From positions 1-47,006 of the forward strand of contig NZ_BLAY01000074.1 in the NCBI RefSeq assembly GCF_020521235.1: DNA of 47,006 nucleotides, given 5' to 3'. The notes below the pieces were generated by a model. That model saw only the letters and a list, made by a program, of their open reading frames with translations. It made no database searches and had not been told where the DNA came from. The DNA is from Microseira wollei NIES-4236 (GTDB lineage Bacteria > Cyanobacteriota > Cyanobacteriia > Cyanobacteriales > Aerosakkonemataceae). Position numbers and translations under genes: made by a program. Below are positions 1-8,289 of this stretch, piece by piece. Position 1 is the stretch's first letter, and each line of letters starts with the position of its first letter.

Positions 1-640
1 ATCGCTTCCTCTAATCGTCCTAAATTTTTTAGCGCAATCCCCCGGTTGTTCCAGGCATCATTATCATCTGGTTTAAATTTCAAAGCTTGGTCGAAAGATG
101 CGATCGCTTCCTCTAATCGTCCTAAATTTTTTAGCGCAATCCCCCGGTTGTTCCAGGCATCATTATCATCTGGTTTAAATTTCAAAGCTTGGTCGAAAGA
201 TGCGATCGCTTCCTCTAATCGTCCTAAATCATCCAGCGCATTCCCCCGGTTGTTCCAGGCTTCATCCTTATCTGGTTTAATTTTCAAAGCTTGGTCGTAA
301 GATGCGATCGCTTCCTCAAATCGTCCTAAATTTTTTAGCGCAATCCCCCGGTTGTACCAGGCTTCATGAAGGTCTGGTTTAATTTTCAAAGCTTGGTCGT
401 AAGCGGCGATCGCTTCCTCTAATCGTCCTAAATTACCCAGCGCAATCCCTCGGAAGAACCAGGCTTGATGAAGGTCTGGTTTAATTTTCAAAGCTTGGTC
501 GTAAGCGGCGATCGCTTCCTCTAATCGTCCTAAATTCTTCAGAGCAATCCCCCGGTTGTACCAGGCTTGATGAAGGTCTGGTTTAATTTTCAAAGCTTGG
601 TCTAAAGAAGCGATCGAAGCTTCATATTCTTTGGCAACAT
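1..640 (-). repeat. 102-bp coding tandem repeat (TPR units)
   Basis: Units start at 1, 103, 205, 307, 409, 511 and 613, exactly 102 bp apart (34 codons). Adjacent units are almost identical, and most carry the HIP1 octamer GCGATCGC at the same place. The near-identity shows recent unit duplication or gene conversion within the TPR gene. Confidence 0.9.
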
Positions 641-1352
641 AAAGCAGGGTTCCCCGTTCAAATAGTAATTTAGCTTTATAATCGGGTGTCTGATGTTCTT
701 CTGTTAGCAGCTCTTGAATTTCTAGAATTTTTTCATACCTTTCTTTCGGAGTTAGATCCAAGTATTTTTCATAATCTCCCTCCAAAATCAGCCGCTCTGA
801 TGCTTGCGCTACCAACTCTTGTTCGCTAGGAAACTTAAACAAACCAGAACGCCAATCAAAAAAATCGGGAGCGCGGTGAATAAAATAATTAATTGCAAAT
901 CGCCGCAACAAGAAAACAAAGCAGATATTAAAATTGTCGCGAAACCTTTCTCGCTGTTGATTTAAGTGAATTAAAATATGCGGCACGCCTTTCCAACTGT
1001 AACCGCGAATCTCTTCATCCTTCCAGCCAATTTCTCTTTTAACCGCCTCATATTCATATAAAGACTCTTCTATCCCGCTAACAAACAAAACATTAATTTC
1101 ATCTCGCTGCGGCAGATTCGCCACCAGTTCGTATAAATTATCAATCGGTTTCTCTAATCGCAACACCTCAACTTTTTTTTGCGAAACATCCTGTTTAACT
1201 TTCCCAATTAACTCTTCCCCCACCGCAGGCGAACACTCCACAAACAACAAACCAAACCCTTTCGTCCGCTTGAGAGCGCGAACCAAAGCACGATATTCTG
1301 ACTCTGGATCGGTGGGTATATCTTCATCCCAATCGGTTAAATCTGGTTTCAT
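1..1352 (-). CDS. TPR protein with degenerate NTPase-like N-terminus (3' end outside window)
   Basis: An open minus-strand frame runs from ATG at 1352 off the left edge; more than 450 codons are visible. The first ~230 residues look like a P-loop fold without a Walker A: the predicted loop reads FVECSPAVGEEL, a hydrophobic strand near INVLFVSGIEES sits at the Walker B place, and a block containing HLNQQRERFRD and RAPDFFDWRSG follows. From about residue 245 come tetratricopeptide repeats of 34 residues (pattern ALKIKPDLHQAWYNRGIALKNLGRLEEAI, broken here as ALKIKPD / AWYNRGIAL / LEEAIA). TPRs usually bind proteins. The start overlaps the stop of the upstream ATPase gene by ATGA, so the two are translationally coupled and probably act together. 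The reading of the N-terminus as an inactive NTPase is inference. Exact function is unknown. Confidence 0.85.
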   Translation of the reverse strand, partial: MKPDLTDWDEDIPTDPESEYRALVRALKRTKGFGLLFVECSPAVGEELIGKVKQDVSQKKVEVLRLEKPIDNLYELVANLPQRDEINVLFVSGIEESLYEYEAVKREIGWKDEEIRGYSWKGVPHILIHLNQQRERFRDNFNICFVFLLRRFAINYFIHRAPDFFDWRSGLFKFPSEQELVAQASERLILEGDYEKYLDLTPKERYEKILEIQELLTEEHQTPDYKAKLLFERGTLLYVAKEYEASIASLDQALKIKPDLHQAWYNRGIALKNLGRLEEAIAAYDQALKIKPDLHQAWFFRGIALGNLGRLEEAIAAYDQALKIKPDLHEAWYNRGIALKNLGRFEEAIASYDQALKIKPDKDEAWNNRGNALDDLGRLEEAIASFDQALKFKPDDNDAWNNRGIALKNLGRLEEAIASFDQALKFKPDDNDAWNNRGIALKNLGRLEEA

Positions 1353-2680
1353 GGCTGCATTTTAGCGACGGCTTCTTTAAATTCCTGAATTCCTTTAATC
1401 AACGGGTGAACGTCACACCAACATTGAATTTCTCCCTCATCATCAAAATAGCGATATTCCAAAAGACAGCGATTAAACAACAAATTACGACAATCATCTT
1501 CATTGCGGATGCGCTTCGTCTTTGCCACAGAAGCCAAAATTTCCCATTGGTAATTTTCCACCGTGCGGCGATAGGCATCCCGCGCTTCTGTAATCGATCT
1601 TTGCACCGCTTTCGCCGAAATCGGTAACGTTTCCGTGCGGCTAATCGCATCTTGAATTAATAATAGCAAATTCCGCACGTGGCCCCCACTCATCAAGCAC
1701 AATCTCTCCAAGGTGGCTTTGCTATCAAATATTTCACCATCGACGGCACGATTCGGCACGCATTGACGCACGCGCTTCTCAATAATTTCGGTAACTTTAT
1801 CCATCCCCGGTTGATAAACATCACCCGATTTTTGCTGCACCATAATCATCGGCAACACTTGCATATCATCATAGATATCTCTCAGATCGACAGCACGGCT
1901 AGAGTAAGCCATAGAAATCGGCAAAGTATAAATCAGATGGCAATCCAGTGCTTGTAATTGTTCGCTGCGGTCGATAAAAATTTCATCGTGATTGCTGCGT
2001 CCTCCATCTTGAATCGACGGCACAATACGGTCTAAATTATCCGCAATTACCGCCAGTTGAGTACGTCCTTCGGGTAGTTTATTTTTCGCGTCGTTAATAA
2101 ATTGATTTAAAGCCTCAATTAAAGTTTCAGTATGGGGATTAACTTGATTGCGAATTTGTTGGCGCAGCGTTGGCACCGCTCTTAAATTCGCCGTCAGCTT
2201 GGCAAACTGAGAAATTTGTCCTTCCACGCTCAAACTTTCAAAACTAATCTCAGTTAAAGCTAAATCTTTCAACTCCACCCAACGACTTTTCAACCAATTC
2301 AACACCGGACTAGGATTGGCACTATCTTTTAAATCTTCCAGTAAATGGCGCGTACAAGCGAGCAAAATATCAGTATATTGAGTATCCTGCGGATTCACAT
2401 CCTGTTCGTCCGCCGCAAAATAAACCACAAAAAACTTCTGTTCTTCTAAATACTGCTTTAATCGTAATAACTCAGTAGATTTTCCCGCTCCTCGATGCCC
2501 AGAATAAAGCTGACAAGTAATCCGATTAGTCCGGCGAATATTCTTCCCCAATTCCACCAAAATATCCCCATCCCCCCGCACTTCCCGACAGTCTACATAA
2601 AGCGGATCTCCTGCCGGTAAAGGGCGAAATGGGTCAAAATTGTTATACAGATTCCGTAAAATTTCCTCATCCTGAATCAT
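1349..2680 (-). CDS. AAA/STAND-like P-loop ATPase
   Basis: A 443-residue P-loop NTPase. Walker A is GHRGAGKS at about residues 61-68; the Walker B strand is LAVIADNLDR near 209-218. A helix with HVRNLLLLIQ near residue 350 resembles the sensor/lid part of AAA-type ATPases. The frame is open up to 2806, but the upstream part is made of genomic repeats; ATG at 2680 has GGAG 8 nt ahead and is the better start. The stop overlaps the start of the downstream TPR gene (ATGA), so the two form an operon. ATPase plus TPR partner is a common cyanobacterial arrangement resembling conflict or signalling NTPases, but no effector domain is visible and the role is unknown. Confidence 0.85.
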   Translation of the reverse strand: MIQDEEILRNLYNNFDPFRPLPAGDPLYVDCREVRGDGDILVELGKNIRRTNRITCQLYSGHRGAGKSTELLRLKQYLEEQKFFVVYFAADEQDVNPQDTQYTDILLACTRHLLEDLKDSANPSPVLNWLKSRWVELKDLALTEISFESLSVEGQISQFAKLTANLRAVPTLRQQIRNQVNPHTETLIEALNQFINDAKNKLPEGRTQLAVIADNLDRIVPSIQDGGRSNHDEIFIDRSEQLQALDCHLIYTLPISMAYSSRAVDLRDIYDDMQVLPMIMVQQKSGDVYQPGMDKVTEIIEKRVRQCVPNRAVDGEIFDSKATLERLCLMSGGHVRNLLLLIQDAISRTETLPISAKAVQRSITEARDAYRRTVENYQWEILASVAKTKRIRNEDDCRNLLFNRCLLEYRYFDDEGEIQCWCDVHPLIKGIQEFKEAVAKMQP

Positions 2681-2726
2681 AAATCTCACTCCTCTACCTA
2701 GTCCCATCCTAACGTATAATTCGCTC

Positions 2727-2804
2727 GTAGTAAGCGCTTTAGCGCTAAAGCGCCTACTACAAACCCAGTTCAAATTCTCTTGTGGGGTGGGCGTCTCGCC
2801 CGCC
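2727..2804. repeat. Two palindromic genomic repeats
   Basis: A near-perfect palindrome at 2727-2760 centred on TTTAGCGCTAAA is followed by a GGGGTGGGCG...CGCCC hairpin at 2782-2804. The second belongs to a family seen again at 13266-13425 and inside the PAS kinase gene at 41911-41934. Both lie just upstream of the ATPase start and were read into its open frame. Confidence 0.75.
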
Positions 2805-2812
2805 AAGTTTAT

Positions 2813-3003
2813 CTCAGATCTTGCACCTACCCGCTTACCCGCCCGGAAATCAATTTCCGGGCTAATAGCAAAAGTCCTCTCAAGAGGACTAAATGCTTGC
2901 TATATATATAGATTTTATAGGTTTTAGTCCATTTCAATGGACTTTCGCTATGAGCCGTGGAATTGATTCCACGGCGGGTGAGTGGAGTGGTGCAAGATCT
3001 GAG
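2813..3003. mobile_element. 191-bp MITE with 15-bp TIRs and TTTAT target duplication
   Basis: Perfect 15-bp terminal inverted repeats (CTCAGATCTTGCACC at 2813-2827 and its complement at 2989-3003) are flanked on both sides by the direct repeat TTTAT (2808-2812 and 3004-3008). The interior has two nested hairpins: one with CCGGAAAT/ATTTCCGG-type arms, one with GCCGTGGAAT/ATTCCACGGC arms. No ORF is inside. It ends 25 bp before the start of the next gene and so probably alters its promoter region. Confidence 0.85.
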
Positions 3004-3028
3004 TTTATACCGCTCTAATGATAAAAAT

Positions 3029-3742
3029 ATGGTACTCCAAGATCATTTTCACCCACCCCTAAGCATCCGCCGTCACTGGCACGCCTTTCACAACGCCTGG
3101 GCGACCTACATTGCCTCTGAATTGAACCAAAAATTACCAGCCAACTACTTTGCAGAACCCAATGTACAGTTTGGCATCGAAATAGATGTAGCCGCATTTG
3201 AAGAACCAACAAATGGCGAAAGCGCAATTTCACTTACCACCAATTCCTACGACGAATGGACACCACCAATCCCCGACCAAACTATACCTTTTATCCCCAA
3301 TTATGAAACCGTAGAGATCGGCATTTTCAACACAGAAGCAGGCCCAATTATAGCAGGCGCAATAGAATTAGTTAGCCCCGCAAACAAAGAGCGAACCACC
3401 CATCGGAATGCCTTTGTTTCTAAGTGCGAAACCTACTTGCGGCAAGGAATTGGACTAGCGATTGTTGATGTTGTCACCGGACGAAAAGCGAACCTTCACG
3501 ACGAGTTGCTGACGCGCTTACTTGGGGACAATGCCTTATTATTGAATGCAGATCTCTATGCTGTTTCCTATCGACCCATTGAGCGAAATGGACAGCCGAG
3601 TCTTGATATTTGGCAAAAGGAAATCAGTGTAGGGAAAGCGCTACCAACGCTGCCATTATGGTTGCATGGCGAAATTTGTTTGCCTGTCGATTTCAATGCT
3701 GCTTACGAACGTACTTGTCGAGAACAGCGAATAGTTATCTGA
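3029..3742 (+). CDS. DUF4058-like protein
   Basis: A 237-residue soluble protein. It opens with a conserved-looking segment (HFHPPL, RRHWHAFHNAW, YFAEPNVQFGIEIDV), has a central AIELVSPANKER block and a VSKCETYLRQGIGLAIVDVV block. The layout resembles the DUF4058 family, common in cyanobacteria and planctomycetes and of unknown function; the ELVSPANK strand and the following lysine recall nuclease-fold cores (Uma2-like), which is speculation. The frame stays open to 2957, but that part lies in the MITE; ATG at 3029 is the likely start, although no good ribosome binding site precedes it. No signal peptide or membrane segment is seen. Confidence 0.65.
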   Translation: MVLQDHFHPPLSIRRHWHAFHNAWATYIASELNQKLPANYFAEPNVQFGIEIDVAAFEEPTNGESAISLTTNSYDEWTPPIPDQTIPFIPNYETVEIGIFNTEAGPIIAGAIELVSPANKERTTHRNAFVSKCETYLRQGIGLAIVDVVTGRKANLHDELLTRLLGDNALLLNADLYAVSYRPIERNGQPSLDIWQKEISVGKALPTLPLWLHGEICLPVDFNAAYERTCREQRIVI

Positions 3743-3826
3743 CCGCTCGAAACGTAAAAACTCCAACGCGCAAGCGATCGCGCCTAAGTTTTTCTACAAT
3801 AAAGCTAGCGTTGCGATCGCAAATAT

Positions 3827-4096
3827 ATGGATATCCAAATTTCTCTGCCAGATCAGATCAGAACCTATGTTGAAGAACAATTAACCGTAGGTGGCTACAG
3901 CAGTGTTAGCGAGTATTTCTTGCATTTGGTGCGCCAAGATCAAAGACGGCGATCTCAGGAAAAGCTGGAAACGTTGTTACTAGAAGGATTAAACTCTGAG
4001 AGTAGCAAAGAAGTGACGCCAGAATTTTGGCAGCAGCTTCGAGACTCTGTGCTGAGCGATCGTTCTCCAAAAGCTTCGGAGTCTCCAGAGACATGA
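3827..4096 (+). CDS. parD: ParD-type antitoxin
   Basis: An 89-residue protein starting MDIQISLPDQIRTYVEEQL, with GGYSSVSEYFLHLVR following: the ribbon-helix-helix DNA-binding fold of ParD/CopG antitoxins. The C-terminal half is polar and would bind the toxin. Its stop overlaps the toxin start by ATGA, the usual type II toxin-antitoxin order. By family knowledge it neutralises ParE and represses its own promoter. A HIP1 site lies just before the start codon. Confidence 0.88.
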   Translation: MDIQISLPDQIRTYVEEQLTVGGYSSVSEYFLHLVRQDQRRRSQEKLETLLLEGLNSESSKEVTPEFWQQLRDSVLSDRSPKASESPET

Positions 4097-4425
4097 CTTA
4101 TCGACTGATTATCAAGGAGCGAGCAGAACAAGACCTCAGACAACAAGCAGAATACATTTTACTTAACGGCAACGCCGACGCTGCGGTGAGGTTTTTGTCA
4201 GCAGCGGAGACAACGTTTGCTCAGCTAGCCACAATGCCTAGAATTGGCAAGGTGACGCAGTTGGTTTTGTCCCGTTTGGGTGAAGTGCGTCAGTGGAGAA
4301 TTCGAGAATTTGAGGAGCATTTAATTTTTTATCGCATCCAAGAAACAACCATTGAAATTCTGCGGTTGTTGCATGGTTCAAGGGATTTAGCTGATGCGTT
4401 GGGTGAATTGGATCGGGAGGTTTAA
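4093..4425 (+). CDS. parE: ParE/RelE-family toxin
   Basis: A 110-residue protein of the ParE/RelE fold: MTYRLIIKERAEQDL at the N-terminus (helix after the first strand), then PRIGKV, VRQWRIREFEEHLIFYRI and VEILRLLHGSRDL-like strands (here IEILRLLHGSRDL). This C-terminal pattern is typical of ParE, which poisons DNA gyrase; RelE-like mRNA cleavage cannot be excluded from sequence. The frame is open from 4027, but ATG at 4093 fits the family start and the ATGA coupling to the antitoxin. Confidence 0.88.
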   Translation: MTYRLIIKERAEQDLRQQAEYILLNGNADAAVRFLSAAETTFAQLATMPRIGKVTQLVLSRLGEVRQWRIREFEEHLIFYRIQETTIEILRLLHGSRDLADALGELDREV

Positions 4426-4479
4426 GGTTGTTATATCATCTCCGATAGCTTTGGTTGTGTGTAGTTTTTGATGCTTTAG

Positions 4480-4535
4480 GGGCGGGTTTTACGAGAGATC
4501 TTTGAATGCAGCGCCAAGGATAAATAAACCCGCCC
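4480..4535. repeat. Inverted repeat between convergent genes
   Basis: GGGCGGGTTT (4480-4489) is matched by AAACCCGCCC (4526-4535) with a 36-nt loop. It lies between the 3' ends of parE and the helicase gene. It could act as a bidirectional transcription barrier, though there is no classic U-tract terminator. Confidence 0.5.
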
Positions 4536-4552
4536 TGGCTTACTCCTCATTC

Positions 4553-6721
4553 TCAATCAAAGCCATTATCGCCAACAGATTTCCTGACTTCTGCCACATC
4601 TAAATAATCAAACGCAAACGCTTTCCGCAGCAAATTATTCGGAATAAATTCATCATACTTCTGTAACTTAGGCGCTTCTGCATCACCCACCAAATCAAGC
4701 GCCGCAATCTCTTGATTGCAAAGCTTGACAAGTTCATCAGAAAAAGATTCATTTTTACCTTTCCCAAGTTTAACAATCATAAAATAGGGACTCACGCCGC
4801 CAATACTTCTAATATTCAAAGCTTCTCTTCCAAAGAAATTCAGCAATCTTTCCAGCGTGCGATAAGCCACCGTCCCCATCCAGGGAAAGATGCAATAAGC
4901 TCGCTCTTCTAAAAGGATAGTATTACTTCGATCTATTTCATTTATTCGAGCTAGTTGCCGAGCGGCTTTTAATCTTTCTTTAGCACCCTTTTGCAAGTAA
5001 CTATATTCCACATCTTCCAACAAAACTTGCCGCATTCGTGCTAAAATTTTAGTATGAATATTGCTACTACTTCTACTTTGCCACGCACTATTAGCAATTC
5101 CTTCAACTTGTTTCACCCAAAGCGTTCTCGCTTTTGGTTCAATATCGATAACTTCCCAAGTTCGACCAGCAAGCGTCAACCGTTCTCCAATCGGCGGCGG
5201 TAAGATAATCGTGCCAATTTCCATCGACTCATCTCTGACGACGTATTCTTTAGTATCTGAAAAGACAGCATAAAACTGAAAAGACCGCACAATTTTTTCG
5301 CCAGTTGTACCGATGATGAGTTTATCTTGTTCCGTTTCCTCAATGTGGTCGATGCTAATTAGATAGCGCAGCAATTGCCTGTAATCCTCTGGAGAAATTG
5401 CTCCAAATGGCGGTAAAGTTAGCACCTGCGCGGCAAGTTGTGCTGGTGAAAGTTCGCCCATTGCCGCTAAAATGCTCATCGTTTGGTGATACAGCAAACT
5501 TAAAGGATATTGAATGGGTTTTATGGGTTCAATCCAGCGTTCTTCTAAATAAAGTTGAATAATCGCGATGCACTGTAAAAGTTGCCAAGGAATTTTTTCT
5601 GGTAATGATTCTTCTCCTGATAGTTCATTTTCAGTACAAACAAATCGCATATCGGCGGGTGCGCCGCGCCTACCAGTTCGTCCTAATCTTTGCAAAAAGC
5701 TAGAAACAGAAAAAGGTGCATCTAGTTGAATTACTCTTTCCAATTGTCCGATATCAATTCCCATTTCTAAGGTTACCGTTGCAGCGGTGACGGCGGGTGC
5801 ATTAGGTTCGCGCATTGCTGATTCTGCTGCTTGTCGCAATTTGGCAGAAATGCTGCCGTGATGGACGTGATAAATATCGGGGTGTCCTTCATCGGCGGCA
5901 ATTTGACGCAAGTTGGCAATAACTGCTTCGGTTTCGGTGCGATTGTTGGTAAAAATTAGGCACTTGCGCGATTTTGTGCGGTCGAAAATATATCTGTAAC
6001 TTGCACAGAAACCGGGTTTCTGGAAATATTCCAAAGCCAGATGCACTTTTCTTTGATTACTTTTAACTTCGGGAGTAATAACAGGTCGATCTGTTTCGCA
6101 ACGCAACCAATCTTCAGCAGATGAATAATCTCCCAGAGTTGCTGATAAACCGATTCGTCGCGGTGGGTGTTTTACGTATTTGGATAAACGCGCTAGTTGG
6201 CAGAGAATTTGAGTGCCGCGATCGCTTCCCATAAATGCATGTATTTCATCTATAATTATAAACCGTAAATCCTTGAATAAACGAGTTAGTTCTGCCTCGT
6301 TTTTATTTATCAGCAAGCTTTCTAAAGATTCGGGCGTAATTTGCAAAATACCTTGAGGATCTTTGAGGAATATTTCTTTACGACTGCGCGCTACATCGCC
6401 GTGCCAGGAACATACGGGAATGTCTGCTTCTTTTAATAAGTCGTTTAACCGCTCAAATTGGTCGTTGATTAATGCTTTAATCGGGCCAATGTATAAAACG
6501 CCGATGGTCGTAGCGGGTTGTTCGTACAATAAAGTGATGACGGGAAGAAAGGCGGCTTCGGTTTTTCCGGAAGCGGTTCCTGCGGCTAGTAATAGATGTG
6601 CGTCAGTTGCAAAGATAACGCGACAGGCTTCAATTTGGACAGATCTTAATTCTGTCCAGCCCTGGGTGTAGATGTATTCTTGGATGAAGGGTGCGAGTCG
6701 TTTAAAGGCATCTTCGCTCAT
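4553..6721 (-). CDS. Lhr/BrxHI-like DEAD/DEAH helicase
   Basis: A 722-residue superfamily 2 helicase. Motif I is AAGTASGKT (46-54), Ib ITPESLESLL, II DEIH (158-161), III GLSATL (191-196), IV LIFTNNRTETEAV, V TVTLEMGIDIG, VI LQRLGRTGRRG. The TASGKT form of motif I and the ~330-residue C-terminal region resemble Lhr-type helicases, including BrxHI of BREX type 2. It is the last gene of a minus-strand set with a BrxD-like ATPase (93 bp upstream) and a TerB-C-like protein. Residues 234-240 (FQKPGFC) are encoded over a copy of the genomic repeat AGAAACCCGGTTTCT. The helicase assignment is firm; a role in phage or plasmid defence is inferred from the partner genes. Confidence 0.9.
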   Translation of the reverse strand: MSEDAFKRLAPFIQEYIYTQGWTELRSVQIEACRVIFATDAHLLLAAGTASGKTEAAFLPVITLLYEQPATTIGVLYIGPIKALINDQFERLNDLLKEADIPVCSWHGDVARSRKEIFLKDPQGILQITPESLESLLINKNEAELTRLFKDLRFIIIDEIHAFMGSDRGTQILCQLARLSKYVKHPPRRIGLSATLGDYSSAEDWLRCETDRPVITPEVKSNQRKVHLALEYFQKPGFCASYRYIFDRTKSRKCLIFTNNRTETEAVIANLRQIAADEGHPDIYHVHHGSISAKLRQAAESAMREPNAPAVTAATVTLEMGIDIGQLERVIQLDAPFSVSSFLQRLGRTGRRGAPADMRFVCTENELSGEESLPEKIPWQLLQCIAIIQLYLEERWIEPIKPIQYPLSLLYHQTMSILAAMGELSPAQLAAQVLTLPPFGAISPEDYRQLLRYLISIDHIEETEQDKLIIGTTGEKIVRSFQFYAVFSDTKEYVVRDESMEIGTIILPPPIGERLTLAGRTWEVIDIEPKARTLWVKQVEGIANSAWQSRSSSNIHTKILARMRQVLLEDVEYSYLQKGAKERLKAARQLARINEIDRSNTILLEERAYCIFPWMGTVAYRTLERLLNFFGREALNIRSIGGVSPYFMIVKLGKGKNESFSDELVKLCNQEIAALDLVGDAEAPKLQKYDEFIPNNLLRKAFAFDYLDVAEVRKSVGDNGFD

Positions 6722-6814
6722 AGTAATTTTGGATTTTGTTTGTACACCCCCCGCTGTTTTGGGGGGCAGGGGGGGAGCAAATTTTGGATTGTAATTAGTG
6801 CGATCGCTATGATT

Positions 6815-8140
6815 TCATAAAGTAAACTCAGCTATTTCCCCATCTTCATCTACCTGGGTTTTCTTAGTCGAAGAAAGCGGCAAACCAGCACCATGAATTA
6901 ATTGACTCAAAGACATTTCCTGATTTTGTTGCAGGATATTCATAACGCTCAAGAAATCCCGCACAATTTCTCCCGGCGTTAGCAATGTTTCTGCACCCAA
7001 ACGGTTAACAATTTCTTGCAGAAAATCCTCAAATTCTTTCTGGTTGAGTTTCTTTTCACTGCCGTAGTGAGTGGCGTGAACATCTGCTAATCTTTGCAAC
7101 AGCAGCAAAATTTCCGGCTGTGTCAAACTTTCTAACTGAATCACCGGACTCGAAGTATCCTGAAAACCGGCTTGCACAAAACGGCTTTTGGCTGTGCGTC
7201 TCTGCCATGCGGGGTCGTTAAAAAGTCCCCGCTTTGGATCTTCTAAAAATTTGGGCGTTCCCCCCACAATAATGCCGAGATGTTCGGCTTTTCCCTGCAT
7301 GGTATCGTTAAATATTGCCAGCAATTTGTCGTAATTGTTCTGGCGAGATACTGCATGGGTAATTTTCCACAAATGAACGGCTTCGTCGAATAAAACTAAA
7401 AATCCTTTGTAGCCAATATCCGCAGCAAATTTGGCAAATAATTTGAGATAATCATACCATGTTTCATCATCAATAATTACCCGCACTCCCAAGGCAGTTT
7501 TGGCATCGGTTTTAGTGGCAAATTCTCCCCGCAACCACCGCAATGCAGCATCTTTTTTATCGCTTTCATCTAGTCGATAACCGCGCCAATAGGCAGTAAC
7601 GACGGTAGCAAAGTCAAACCCGTGGACTAATCCTTCAATATTTTTAACGGCTGCTAATATTTTAGCTTCTACTTCGTCGTCAAAGCCATTATCGTTTGGT
7701 CGCATTCCGGTTGCTTGGGCGACTTGGGTTTGAATCCCACTAATCCATCGTTCTAAAATTAGGGCTAAAGCACCGCCATTGGGATGAGTTTTTGTGGCAA
7801 TATTTCCCATTAATTCGCGATAGGTGGCGACGCCTTGTCCTTCGGTTCCTGCTAGTCTGCGTTCGGGGGATAAATCAACATCGGCGACGACAAAATTTTT
7901 TTCCATTGCTTGGTTGCGAATCAGTTGCAGTATAAAACTTTTGCCGGAACCGTAACGTCCGACAACAAAGCGAAATGCTGCACCGCCAGCGGCGATATTT
8001 TCCAAATCTTGCCAAAGCGCGGCGATTTCTTTTTCTCGACCTACGGCAATGTTTTCTAAGCCAATTCTTGGCACAACTCCCGCACTTAAGGAGTTGATGA
8101 GGGCAGTAGAAACTCTTTTAGGAATTTTAGGCTTTGCCAT
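6815..8140 (-). CDS. DUF2791/BrxD-family ATP-binding protein
   Basis: A 441-residue P-loop ATPase. Walker A is GRYGSGKS (61-68), Walker B FLVLFDEA with acidic pair at 252-253, and a sensor-like strand IIVGGTPKFLED follows. The blocks VPRIGLENIAVGRE, VADVDLSPERRL and GVATYRELM, and the C-terminal LLTPGEIVRDFL, match the DUF2791 family that contains BrxD of type 2 BREX. In that family it is always near an Lhr-like helicase, as here. It presumably powers or loads the helicase. There is a 93-bp gap to the helicase and a 149-bp gap, filled with repeats, to the gene upstream. The family call is strong; the activity in this context is not established. Confidence 0.88.
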   Translation of the reverse strand: MAKPKIPKRVSTALINSLSAGVVPRIGLENIAVGREKEIAALWQDLENIAAGGAAFRFVVGRYGSGKSFILQLIRNQAMEKNFVVADVDLSPERRLAGTEGQGVATYRELMGNIATKTHPNGGALALILERWISGIQTQVAQATGMRPNDNGFDDEVEAKILAAVKNIEGLVHGFDFATVVTAYWRGYRLDESDKKDAALRWLRGEFATKTDAKTALGVRVIIDDETWYDYLKLFAKFAADIGYKGFLVLFDEAVHLWKITHAVSRQNNYDKLLAIFNDTMQGKAEHLGIIVGGTPKFLEDPKRGLFNDPAWQRRTAKSRFVQAGFQDTSSPVIQLESLTQPEILLLLQRLADVHATHYGSEKKLNQKEFEDFLQEIVNRLGAETLLTPGEIVRDFLSVMNILQQNQEMSLSQLIHGAGLPLSSTKKTQVDEDGEIAEFTL

Positions 8141-8148
8141 TGGTTGAT

Positions 8149-8272
8149 TTTAGATTTTAGATTTTAGATTTTAGATTGAATGATGGGGGATGCAACGCGC
8201 AAAGAAACCCGGTTTCTCTGAAAATTTGTGCTGGCAGCAAGAAGTTGACGAATCAACCGGGTTTCTCACCCC
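8149..8272. repeat. Repeat-filled spacer inside the operon
   Basis: A short tandem repeat of TTTTAGA/GATTTTA type (8149-8177) is followed by AGAAACCCGGTTTCT (8203-8217) and a near-inverse copy AACCGGGTTTCT (8260-8271), which can pair into a hairpin. It separates the membrane protein gene from the BrxD-like gene and might uncouple their expression. Confidence 0.7.
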
Positions 8273-8289
8273 GCCTGCATAATTCCTGT

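Noticed and set aside
1-640. CRISPR or non-coding satellite
   Set aside because: The 102-bp period is an open frame of TPR units.
2681-2806. Upstream extension of the AAA ATPase frame to 2806
   Set aside because: The extra 42 residues are translated from genomic repeats; ATG 2680 has a good ribosome binding site.
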